NCBI GenBank assembly: GCA_034620365.1
Contig: JAQGEQ010000023.1
Span: forward strand, 372,001-436,000
Direction: 5' to 3'
Source of the DNA: Pegea sp. RAD2-039
Taxonomy: Eukaryota > Chordata > Thaliacea > Salpida > Salpidae
Length of the DNA: 64,000 nucleotides
A program made the position numbers and the translations under genes. Positions 40,301-53,200 of the stretch are shown one piece after another (positions within the stretch are counted from its first letter, which is position 1; every line of letters starts with the position of its first letter). The notes beneath the pieces were generated by a model. It did not search any database, was not told the origin of the DNA, and saw nothing but the letters and a program-made list of their open reading frames with translations.

Positions 40301-40800
40301 ATTAATTCAGAACCTAATTTCTAGATTTTTACCAAATAATAAATCATTTAATTGAAAAATATTTTTCTCGTCAGAATAATCTATATTAGAAAGCCAATGC
40401 TTAAAAGTAAATTGCTTCTTTAAAATATTTACTATGAAGTTGACACGCATGAGTAAACCAGTTTAAAATCACTTTTCATTCATAAAAATAGTCGTTAGCT
40501 GTGAGTATTTTGTATGCATAGTAGTATATATTCTTCATCTTCTGCTACTTCCAACTTATCAACTCTATTTTTTAAACAAGTAAGTAATTTTTCATGAAAT
40601 TATACAATATTTTATAAACAAACAACACTGGAACATATATAAGTAAAATAAAATGAAAAAGAAACAAATGAAACGAAGAAATAGCAAGATAAGGACTCCA
40701 GACAAAAATTGTTGAAGATTACTTTCCATTTGTTTATCAAAATACAATCAAAGTATTGGCAGAAAAGAAAACATGAACCGCTTAATCTAAGCAAAAATCA
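31347..40800. other. intergenic, no gene recognised
   Basis: A+T-rich sequence with scattered short open frames only. Points of note are a 17-bp palindrome at 34944-34960 with a CACGTG at 34984-34989, and a G-rich run (GGTAGGTGGGTGGGTGG) near 39949-39965. No coding exons, RNA genes or mobile-element termini were recognised. Confidence 0.4.
34944..34989. promoter_or_regulatory. palindrome CTGTTACTGAGTAACAG plus CACGTG
   Basis: Perfect 8-bp arms around one central G, followed 23 bp later by a CACGTG E-box inside AGTCACGTGGG. The surrounding ~150 bp are less A+T-rich than the flanks. A candidate cis-element between the genes; the factor is unknown. Confidence 0.3.
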
Positions 40801-40824
40801 GTAAGGAGGCCACTAAGAGAGATC

Positions 40825-40852
40825 TTTATTCAAATTTACTTGATCATTTATT
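40825..40852 (-). terminator. poly(A) signals of slit-B
   Basis: TTTATT at 40825-40830 and 40847-40852 read AATAAA on the minus strand, about 106-135 bp after the slit-B stop codon. This is a suitable distance for a short 3' UTR, shorter than that of slit-A. Confidence 0.5.
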
Positions 40853-40957
40853 CCGAGGCACTTTGTGAGCTTTAAAATCTCTGGCCAGAAAACATTAGAA
40901 AAAATGTCATGCTTGAATTTGAAGGCTTAGTCTGTCACTAAAAATCTCCAGTTAACA

Positions 40958-41250
40958 CTAACAAGTCTTTAAACATCCGCATCTACGGATTTTTGAGATC
41001 TTTTGAGTGATAATTCTTCCATTTGAACATTTCATTTTTGCTTTTCGAACTTTTGATTTGATTGCTCTACAGCAAGTGGCACTTGAATTATTATTCACAC
41101 TACTGATGTGGCAAGGACCATTACATGACATGGTCGTGTAAGATCGAAGTGACCGGCAAGTCACTTGATCTGTTGTCGAATTAGCAGCACCTGTAAGCTT
41201 GGTCACCGAGAAGTATTGACGTGATCTGGTGCCAGGACACTTCTTAACAC
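40958..41250 (-). other. slit: slit-B: C-terminal cystine knot exon
   Basis: Last exon, 293 bp, beginning [12 protein letters not shown] and containing [22 protein letters not shown] and the terminal CGCLKTC followed by TAG. It keeps the knot cysteines of slit-A but has a shorter loop of Asn/Ser type (SVNNNSSAT) before the CC pair and a shorter entry linker. Confidence 0.93.
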
Positions 41251-44200
41251 CTGGAGACGAAACAGTTCTAGTTAAAAGCTATTTTTTTAGTAAAAAGGCC
41301 ATTTTAGGTATTTGGGATCTTACGTATTTGGCAAGTTTTTCCAGTATACGCTTTTGGACATTTACATTGGAAACCGGACGGGGTGGAAACACAAGTACCC
41401 CGGATGCACTCCAAGCCTCCACATCCACCTCGATGCTGACATCGTGATCCTGAGTATCCTGGAAGATACAAAAAGAAGCTTTACTAAAAAATCTAAGATT
41501 CGCTTGAAAGTTGATGATCTAATGGAAGTTATTTTAAAGAGGAATTTGTTTATGTTAAAACTCGTAGTAAGTCATTAAATAAAGTTTTGTTAATAAATGA
41601 ATCTTCAATTAAATCTTTGACAGCTAAGAAGAATCAGTTTTTGAAATACTCGATGACATTTAGATGACAAAAAAGTTTTTTTTTTCATTTCTTAAGATAA
41701 GTTTTTCTAAACAACGAGTAATTACAGAATCCTAAAAGGTTTGTCATCTGTAACTCATTAAATTAGAATAAACAATTTAATGTCTAAAAAACATTTGACT
41801 TTCAAAAAAAAGATCATCTTTTGGTAACCTGCATCGCAAGTACAGAACGATAGAAGAGTATCAGAAGAGATGAAGCATTTTCCATGCTGACAAAAACTAT
41901 TTCCAGACGATGGTTGACATTCAATTGCTTTCTCCTTATTCGGAAGCTCACATAAGATTCCTATGTAGAAAAATGTCAATAAAAGAATAGAATTGAAATC
42001 TCTTACCTGTATAACCATTTTTACAAACACATTTCATTTGATTTTCAGTGCTTATGATACAACTTCCAAATAAACAGTTCAACGAGCAGTTCTTCTCAGT
42101 ATTTCTTACAGTATCCCAACTTCCAGATTTGATTCCTTCAACATTTCCTCGCAAATCTTCTAAGCTTGAAAATTCAATCATCTCACCGTTGATGAAGATA
42201 GCTTGCATTGATCCTAGTTATTAAATAAAAGTGAAAATATTTGTTACTGACAAAATAATCAAACCTTTAAAGCTAGTGGTATCACTGAAAAACCATTTCC
42301 GTTTTCCGACCTCAGAGACTTCAGTATCAACTCCTCCAGCTTGAGCCACGGTCGAGTTGATACTTATCGGAGAACTGAATACTTCAAATGTACGAGACAC
42401 AGTTCGACCATCATCAACTCTTAATGACACAAAACTTCCGTTCAGGTTTACTTCTACCTAAATTTCGGTATTAAAGATAAAAATAAGAATTTTTTCAGCA
42501 AGAAAATTACTTTATGAGTAATTCCATCGTTTATAGGAGCTGGACTGTATAGAGTAACTGAATCTACATCTCCAAAGTATCTTTTAAGTCTCACATGACC
42601 TGAGAATAATTCAATCGATACAAAGTTGTACATAGATCCTACAGCAGGTGAAGTTCCCCAATAAAACAGAATTCCATGATCCTATAAATATCAAAACTGT
42701 TTTTTAACTTTTACTTTTTATTACTACTTTTCAACGAGTTTATAATATGTACACTAATAGTTTGCAAATTGAATAATACGATTACCTAAGAAAAATAAAC
42801 TCAATTAATCGATGTTTTCAGTAAATGCTTTATATACTAAAAAAAAATTTAATTAAGTTTTCAGTTTTGCTATTATACTAATTACCAAATTAAAAATTTT
42901 CATTTAAAGGCCAACGAGATGACTAACTGTTTGCATATCTTTAGTGCAATTGATAGCTTGCCCCTAAAAGCCAATTCTAATCTAATTCAATCTAACTAGT
43001 TTGTAGCTGAATAATCGAGTGTTATTTATTTTGCATTTGGTTGCTGAATTGACTTTATAAAATTGAGTTATAATTATTGAAACTTGGCAGCTTCTTACAG
43101 CACTTGTTTAAAATCATAATTAAATTAAACGTTTCAAAAAAACTAGATTTTCTTGAAATAATTTCTTTTATTAATTTTTTGGATAAAATTTTAAATCAAA
43201 AAAAGTTTATAAATTTGTAAACCAATTTTTTTTACTTGAATAAACGAGATGAACAAAATGATTGAGCTAAGAACTGATACTCCCAAATTACTTCTGGGAT
43301 GAGATTTTAAATCAACAAAACTCCCATTTTGAAAAAAAGATATACTTGTCAACTGCAACAAAATATTTTTGATATCATTTTTAAAGATCGGATTAAAAGT
43401 TAAATTGAAAAAATTCAATTTTCTTTGTTTAGTAAATTGAAGTAGTCAACTTACAGATGCACAATCAATGTCAGTGAAGCCTGGTAAACACTGACATCTA
43501 TAACCTGAAATAGTTTCTGAGCTTGCTTGGCAAGTGGCTCGATTTTTACAAGCATTATTTAAACATGGGTCATCTTGCAGAATATTAACTCTGGAGTCTT
43601 GAAAGATATTGCAAAATTGACCGCTGTAAAAAAAAATACTTGTCTTCAATACAAACTTATTTTTTAAGACTATTTTGAACTAAACACTTTTATTTTGACT
43701 TTTTTAACTATTAGTTCAGTAATAGTAGCTTGAAAATAAAGGCTCTCCAATAAACCTGTAATCTCCGACGCAAATACATCGATAGTGATGAGGAGCATAT
43801 GAGTCCTCGACACATTCACCTCCATTCTGGCATTTATTATTTTGACATGGTCGGTATCGTTCATTACAAGTCTCACCACGATAATCAATTGTACATTCGC
43901 ATCTGTTGTTGTAAGAAATCTTATAATTCATTCTTATTTTTGCTTGATAAGAAACAGTTAGTAATCTTACGCGCTGTTGATTTAATAAAAGGTGAGAATA
44001 TATTTTAGGAATGTTAAAGTTTTTAAGTGGGTTAAGTGTTTTGATAAGAATTTCGGCAAAATAAAATTAAAAAACCAAATACGAATGAAACGGAAAATAC
44101 ATCTTTACAAACTTGTTTTATAGCTCTCGAATTTTATAGCAATATAAAATAAGTCGTAAAAAAAGTATTGAAATAAAATGGAATTCTTTTAACATGAAAA

Positions 44201-47200
44201 TGACAACAAAATATTTAGTGTGAAAACATAAATGAATAAAGATCAAATCTTGCTTGCCTGTAAGGAGGATTTGAACCTTGTGGAAGACTAACACAATGAC
44301 CATCATTTAAACAAGGTTGTTGCTCCTTACAAATGTCTTTAACTTCTTCTGTACAGTCTTCACCAGACCTGGTAGTTTTTAGAATTAACAAAAATATTTA
44401 AATAATTTAAACCATCTTTCACTGACCATCCTTGCAGGCATTCACACGTAAAGTTGTTGATACCGTCCACACACACTTGATTTACTCCCAGACAAGCTGA
44501 TGGAAAACAATCATCTATGTTAGTTTCACATGTGTGTCCACTAAAACCAGGTTGACACGAACATCTAGTGGAAAATTGGCTTAGTTACAATAATTTCTTT
44601 CAATTCTTTCTCTTACTCGAATACTCTTTCATTTCTAGCATGACATCGGCCTCTATTACTACAAGGATTTAGTATGCAAGGATCAATTGGTGTTTCACAG
44701 TTACGACCTTTGAATCCTGAATCAAATATTTAAAGATTTAAGACAACAACTTAGCAACCATCTTTTTCATTTTTCGAATTTCAAACTCTTGTCAATTTTA
44801 AAGTTGTAAGTTGTTTCAGGAGTCACTTTTGACTCGCACTCGTCAATATTGAGATTCTAATCAATTCTCACCTAGCTTACAGACGCACTGGTAGATTTCT
44901 GTTGCATGAATATTGCAGGTTGATCCATACTGACATGGTGATGAAACACAAGGATTACACTTCGCTGCTACTGCTATGTCTAGTGGACCTTTAAAATTTA
45001 ATTGGCGTTTAAATAACACGCAAATAACTTCACAAAATATAATAGCTGTCTAGTAAACACAATAAAAGTAAACTGTAGTCATCCTAACTCAGCAGATCAA
45101 AAATTTAGATTTTCAAATAAAGCAAATCTTAATAATAAGATTCTGAAAAGATATTTTGAATCAATTCTTAGCAACTGTTTGAAAGAGGACTTTGTCGAAC
45201 TATATTCAAGAGTAAGACAGTGCGTAATGATATATCATCGGTGAAAACCAATTTGGTCGTTTACAATAAACAAAAGTTAATATAATAGTTGGTTGTTTTT
45301 GGTAAGAAAGCGAAAATATTTGTTTAAACCACCACGTCACACCGAGTCAGACTGTTTAATCGTTCATTACCTTTTAAGGAATGATGCCGACGTAAGCATT
45401 TGTGATATCGATCTATAGGAAGATCAAAAGATGAAATCAATTTTTCTTTTCAGTTTCTATATTTATCAGATTGGTATTAAAACAAATGATAAACTTATCA
45501 TCAAGCAGAAAGTTCAATAGAGTTTCATTTAGAACTATGATAAATAATCTTTTGTGTAATGAATTTGATTTATAGAACAAGAATTAATAGGATAAGATTT
45601 TGACAAGGACTGGGTATTTGGTGAAAAATTGTGTCTAGTTATTTTAAAATTAAAGAGCGGTTTACAAAGAAGTGTTGAAGCTTTTCTTCAGTACTTTGTT
45701 CAGCTAAAACAAGTAATAACTTACCACTACATTGGAAGTTTCTTGGTTCATTAATACCAACAAGGCGATTAGCCATACTAGATGGTCCGGCACAACGGGC
45801 TATACCTGTATCGATACCGGCCTCTGACAACCAGCCAATTAACCACCTTAGGTTGCAATCACAGTGCCAAGGGTTCGCTCCTAGCCCACTGTTTGTATAA
45901 AAAGTCTTCAATCAATTTAAAATACCGACAAGGTTATAGATTAGGAAAGAACTTACAGACGACGCAGATTAGTTAAGTGTGAGAAGGAACCTTCTGGTAT
46001 ACTTGATAAATAGTTTGAATGAAGAGATCTATAAAATAGATAAGAAGATCAATTTTGGTTCGAATATTTTCACTTGCTGCACACTTACAATGTTTGAAGA
46101 GACGTAAGACCTGTAAATGCCCTTATCTGCACACATTGGATTTGATTGTATGCAAGTAACACAGACCTTAGTGAAGTTAAGTTAGCGAACTGGTTTGAAA
46201 CAATCCGTGTAATATTATTACCGCTAAGATCTCTGTGAAAATAGATCTTGAATTATATTTGTTATCATAAAAAACAAGACATACAGTCTTTGAAGACGTG
46301 AAAGTTTGTTGATACTCAGAGGTATTTCTTTAAAAATATTCCCATTTAAATATAACCCAGTTACATCTGCTGGGATATCATCAATTGGAATTGTGTCAAG
46401 AAGAGCATCTGAACATCTCACGACTCTATCTGAACAGACAAATCAGGTTACAGTATTCAAATAAATCTAAAATATTCTTACCTTCACAAGAACATTTAGA
46501 AGGACATTTTCGTTTTGGGGTACATGAAGGAGACGATGCCATTGATGGTGGACATCGAAAATCATTTGGATTGATATCAGTCAACGGAATATTTCGTTGT
46601 ATGTAAGGATGAGAGCATCTAGGGTTTCCTGCTGCAACTGATTGCTGCTGTAACCAGACAGGTAGCCACCGAAGTCGACAGTTACAGTTAAGTTGATTGG
46701 ATAACAAGTTTCTGTTGATAATTAGTAAAGTAAGTTTTGTTTTTTTCTATTGAAGTTTACCTACAAAGTTTCTAAATTAACAAGAGGATTTAAAGATCCA
46801 TCATCAATTGTTTTAATATCATTGGAAAAAAGATCAAGATGTCGAACAGATTTCAATCCAACAAATGAATGGTTTCCCAAACATGTTAGTCGATTATTTC
46901 TAATTTGTCTGTGAAAAAAAATCAAATGATTTAATCTAAAAAATTCATCTGGAATTATTACTTGGAACTAGTAAACATTTTACTTTTATCAATCATCTAT
47001 TACAATTGAAGTATTACACTTACAAAGATCTCAAGTTGCCTAATCCAAGAAACATTAAGCCTCGGATATCATTAAGATGGTTTTCATTCAGTCTTCTACA
47101 AGTAAACGAACTCTATTATGGTTCTACTTATTTTTCAAATGACGCAGCACTCGTTGTTAAGTATATGAGAAAGACTTACAATTCTTTAAGATTAACTGCT

Positions 47201-50200
47201 CCTCGAAACGCTCCATCCTCAATCTGAGATATTTGATTGTTTGAAAGATCAAGCTTTTTTAAAGAAGAATATTTGAGAAAGATTCCATCATTGAGTATCA
47301 CTTCAAGAGTATTTAGTCTCAAAACCCTGTAGAAATTTTTGGAATGTTTTTTAATTCTTGTCTCAGTGTTTTATTGGCAACTAAATGACTACAAAGTATG
47401 ATTTTAACGACTATTCTAACAAACTTTTATTTTATTACTTTATTGATTGTTGAGTAGTCACAAAAACGTTTGAACATTATAGGTAATCAGATTGAAGTTC
47501 ATACTAAATTAGATTAACAAAATAAACGATCTTATCAATTTTTAAACAACTAAATACTATTCACTAAACGTACTCGGTAATTGCAAAAAAATTCGAATAA
47601 ATAGACCGCAAAAATATTTGGCCAAGTTAATTATTAGCCCGGTAAAAGCACTTACAGTTCTGATACGCTGGTCGGTATATTGTCGGGTATTCTGCTTAGT
47701 CCACTGCAAGTGACTTTTGAGCCTTCACATTGACAGTTGTCAGGACACTCGGCTTGTGCCAAACATGAATTTGCCCTGGCTCGTTCCGCTAAACTCACTG
47801 TAAAAAAGTAATTTAAATGAACTTTACATTTTTGAAATATTTTGAAATAGCCAGAAATTTCATGTTTACTTTGTTATTATATTAATCTCTGCTGCTACGT
47901 TTACAACGTTTGATTCTCTTTCAAAGTTATCAATTAAAACCATCACGGCGTATAATGTGCTGGCAAGTAATTTATCTAATAAATATTTTAGAACACTTGT
48001 AAAAGTTTTATTTTATGTTTGAATATAATCTATCGTTTACTTTTTGAATAAGAAACTCTTAATTTGAATGAGTTATTAATTTATCTTAAGAATTGTTTTT
48101 CTTATGCATTCTTGGTATTTCTTATCCTAAAACAACACTACGATGAGAAAACACTGTTTTTATTCAACAAAAAATAAATGATTGAATAGATAATAAATTT
48201 TATAACCAACAATGTTTTTCTTTTACTCTAAAAAGAGATTTTTTTGACTTTGAGACAACTGATTAGTCAATATCAAAATAAATTACAGATTGTTGTCAGT
48301 TTTGTTTTTCGCGGGCTGATAATCTCAAATTCAATCTTTTCTTTTTATCATTGAAGACAAATTTAAATGAGATGAAGCGTACAAAACGAGTAAACGAAAA
48401 AAATGACACCCGATTTGTCGTTTTCAGCTTAGCTGTCATTACTAAGTCTTACATCAAGTAATAAAGTCATGATCACCAAATACTCAAGACTAAATGGCTC
48501 ATTTGCAAACCTAGGCTTACAGCTATGTATTTCATCTTTCAAATGCAGTCACTGATAAGAGCATGAAATGGCAGCAACACCTAAAACCTTAAAACCTCTG
48601 ATAGGCAAGTTCTGTTCGAGTCACTCATTTATTATTCAACGGTTACTTTCATTTGACTAATCAATCTTTATTTGAAAATATTTTTGTAATTTACAAACTT
48701 ACAATGAATGCTAGGAAACGAATCTATCAAGTACACTCTTAAGGTCAATTACACGCATCTTCATTATTACTTTCTACCAAAAAAGCACCAACAAATAAAT
48801 TTACCTTGAGAGCAGTTTCGGTATCTTCTTTTTTTAATTTTTGCGATGAATTTACCAGTAACCGAGCCTGGTCCGTAGCATTTTACACTAGACTTCTCAA
48901 CTGATTGCTTCTTTTTGAGATATTTAGTTAGCCATCGAAGTCGGCAATCACATTGTAATGGATTACTTGCAAGATGCCTGTATAGGATCAGCAAATAAAT
49001 TAGTAATTACAAAAAACATTAAAAAGTAACTTAGAGTCAAGCTATCATCGTAAGAAGTTGTTTTTAAAATGCAGATAAATTGAAAGTAAAGCGAACTTTC
49101 GATTACTTGAATCAATGAAGTAAAAATGTTTGTTAAACAGAATCTGAACTTAGCCAAATCTGTCAGCCTGTCAATCATTCACGAAATTATGGTTTAAGAA
49201 GTTCAGCTTCTATGACAGTTATTAAAGGCTTATTTTTTGCAATGATATTTATCAAGACTTTTGCAAATAAAAGCTAGATATGCTAAAAGTAGGAACACAA
49301 AACTACTTATTGTCAGAAATAATTAAGCTAGAATAAAGAAACACTGTTGCTAATAACAATCAAATAAAAGAATAGTCAAACAAATTCCAATCACAAAGTA
49401 TCTGAATTAATTAAATAGTAATTAGTTGAGATTAACTTTCGTAAAGTCAACTTGTAGTGATCAACTTTGTGAAAAGCTAACACTTTTCACTGTAAAAGTG
49501 TTAACAAAACCATCTCTAATAAGCTTGCTTGTAGCATATTATTAAAACTTGTATTCATTGTCTATGATAATGCTACTATTAAATTATAACAATATGAAGG
49601 ATTCACTGACTGTTTTAATGGATCTAACCAAATTTCAAATATTATAATTATTTGGAAATAATTTAAAACTTTAAACGACCTTAATGCAACTACAAATATT
49701 GACAATTAAAAACTTCAATCTCTCATTTTCAAAAGTTGAAAACTTTAATTGAAAAACTGTTCTCATGAAACTTGAATCCCAAAAATGTTCAATGCTGAAT
49801 GCATCTCGAAAGAATCGATTATGATATATATATCACCGCAAAATTAAAACTTGGCTAATTAGCAGCTTATTAGATAGCTAAATTCCGAAACTAAAGAACC
49901 ACTAACTCAAGCTTAAGAAACTTTCGTTTATATTTCTGTAATTAATTATTTTGTTATCTCATAACCAGATTTTGTTTGTTTGACTTCTAACCTAAGGAAA
50001 TGAGATTAAAAAGCAGCAGACCAGCTCGGAAGCAAGAATCCCACGCAGCAGTAGAAGCGAACAAATTCATTTCTTCAATGAATCATTTGTTAACGCTTCA
50101 CTCTTTTGTTGTAGGGCAACCGGTGAACTGCTGAGAGCAACCCTTTGACACAAAAGAATGAAAGCTTCAAATTAAATGAAGGAAATCTAGTTAGAAGATG

Positions 50201-53200
50201 AATGACGTCAGAACATTTCAGGCAGACTTACAAGAAGTTTGAAGCTATAACATTAGAAAATAAGTCTGGAATTTCGGTGTAACAAAGAACTTGAATCAAA
50301 AACCCCTTAACAAGTATTCTAACTAATGCTTTGATTGTTCAATTAAATTTGTCACAAGGACTTTCAACTTTGAGACGGATGTTGTATTATTTACACTTAC
50401 AGATTTGTGAGAGATCGTAAAGGATGAAAGATCCCATCTGGAAGAGTTTGTAATTTGTTGTTGTAGAGATTTCTAGTTGATAAAAATATGTAAGATGATT
50501 AAACATGTTTGAAAAAAAATCTCGTAAAAACTTACAGATCTGTCAAGTTCTTTAATCCATCAAACGTACTTCTTTTTAGACAGGTTATATGGTTTCCGTG
50601 TAAAAATCTTGATGTAAAAAACGTTTAAGTGATTTATTTTTAATTATTTGCTTTTATATTTAGGTACACCAATTTACAAGCAAAAATTCTTTTAAAATAT
50701 TTCGGCATGTCGTCACATAGCAAACTTTGAGCTTTAATTGTTAGACATATATAATATCATGTTAAAAGACATATAGAACCAGGTTTAAATAACTGAAAAA
50801 ACCATAAACAAGCAACATCCAATCAGTGAAATGTTTACTTATTTATCAATTTAACTTCCGTAACTGATACTACGTTTAAGTATCAACTTTATTGAAGTGT
50901 ATTGATAAATTTAACAAGGTTTTGAAATTACACTTGAAACAAACACTTACAATACTTCAAGGTTCTTTAAGTGTTGGAAGGTGCCTTGTGGTATTACTAC
51001 AATTTCATTGTGCTGCAGATGTCTACAAACAAACACATGTAAAAAGAAACTTTTTGAAACCTTCACTTTGACTCACAAGAACTTCAATTTATTGAGTCCG
51101 TAAAACGCTAAAGGATCAATTTCTTTTATGCCGTTGAAATTTAGAGTCCTACAAATATTCTTAGATTATATTTTTGTTGATTCTTGTCAGAATTTATCTT
51201 TTTGAAACTATTTTGTATATAAATTAGAGCTTATATAATCCTACAGTTCTTGATGTTAGATTAAAAACTTTTAATAAAAAGTCTCTTGGATTTTATTAAA
51301 AACTCACAGATAAAGTTCGCGGTTTGATCAGAAATTATTTCAAATATGTTTACTTAAACAAACTTTTCTTACAATATCTGTAACTCTTCAAAATCGATGA
51401 ATGCATTAGCAGGCAGCAAACTAACCCTATTATATCCAAAGCGTCTGAAAAAGTAATTAGATGGTGAAGGATACTAAAAGTTGAAAGTATTTTCATTAAT
51501 CAAACGATTCAAATATATCAGGTCAATTTATTAGGATCAAGTTTGGATCAGTTTTTAGAACTCACAGATGAAGAGAACCTCGAGGTAAAGATTGTGGAAT
51601 CTCATCAAGGTTTTGTTCTGAACAATCAACATAACCATTTGTGTTACAATGACAGTTGGTAGGACACGAATAAAATTCACATTTTGGTCTTTTTTCTGCA
51701 TTTGCTCCTAAAAATATATCCAAATTGATTATGATCAAAGAGTAGATGTTAAACCACCAACAAGTTTAAGTTGACGAATCAGTAGAGTCATGAGTTTTAT
51801 AAAAGATTACAGAAACATGTTAACTTGGAAAAATTCTACTTTCAGACAAATAACATTTCTTTTATATTTAAATTTTTTTGGTTAATTTGAATAAATTTAT
51901 ATTACCTGAGTTAATTATTTATTTGAATTAAGATGATTAAATTGAAATAAAATTTGTGGATGATACATACCAGTAGGAATTTATAGATTAAAAAAAAAAC
52001 ATTTTTGAATACAAAGCAGCTAAACGGATATCAATTACATGATAAAAAAATTGATAAAAGAAAGAAATTCTAAAAAAATGTTTCAAGTTTTCATCGCAAT
52101 ATCTACATTTTTATATTTGAAGTACTTTTGTAATTTTTTATCAGTTAGAATTTGATTTTATCGAAACTTTTTTGTAATAGAAGCTTCAAAATGTTATTGC
52201 AGAAAGCTCTCTTTGCGGTAAGCGGTAAAAATTGAAAGGTGGTTAGCATTTGTAAATTTTTGTACACTATAAAACTAAATTAATCTTTTTGATTGGATTA
52301 CTAAACCTTAAAGATTTAGAAATCTATAAAAGTTTGGAAGAGATTAAAATAAATTTCATCAAAAGTTAGTCAGCAGGTTTTGATCATAAAAAAAACTTGC
52401 GAATAATCCTTTGACATAAAATAGTTTTAAAAAAGTTGAAAGAAATTTATCCATCGCAAATATTTAAATTATTTGTGAAAAAATCAAATAATATTTATTA
52501 AATATATAAAAATATATATAATATATAATTAATCATAAGTTTAAGAAAAATTGATTTTAATGATCAAAATGTAACATTTTCCAAGAAGAAATAACTTTAA
52601 TAATAAATATCTTGAAAGATATATAATTTCAAAATTATTTAGCTGCATCATACTAAAATATGATTATAGAAGTTTTAAAAAGTTTGAACTTTAAACTCAC
52701 TAATTAATAGAATCTATTTTATAGAAGATATGCTGTCGAAAACGTAACCAACTAAGCCTAAATTATATATAAGGAATAACTGAAAATCGATAAAAACTTT
52801 TCAAACTTTTCTGAAGTTCACAGCTGTCATATTTTAGGTAACGTAAAAAATATGTAAAGATTTTTACTACACTTTAATCAGTTTATCAAATAATATTAGA
52901 GAAACCGTTGTTTGAAAACAACCGTTTGTTTTTCTCATTTAAATTAAACTACAAATCATCATTGCGTTGGTTTTTAATCTTTCTTGTCAATAATTAATAC
53001 TTTAACTCATCGTTTAAATGAATCTAGCTTTTTGTTTGCAAATCATAAATTGCAAAGCATCTCACTTGAGTATTTTAATTGTTTGAACTTAACGTTTAAT
53101 CTTTTCAAAATTAAAATTAAACTAGAAGCATAAAATTGCTACTTAAGTCAAGGATTAAACAAAAACTAAAGTAGTTAATGGTGAAAATTGTTTTAATTTA

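Noticed and set aside
41229-41578. Plus-strand open frames opposite slit-B EGF9
   Set aside because: They are antisense shadows of the slit-B exon 41324-41458.
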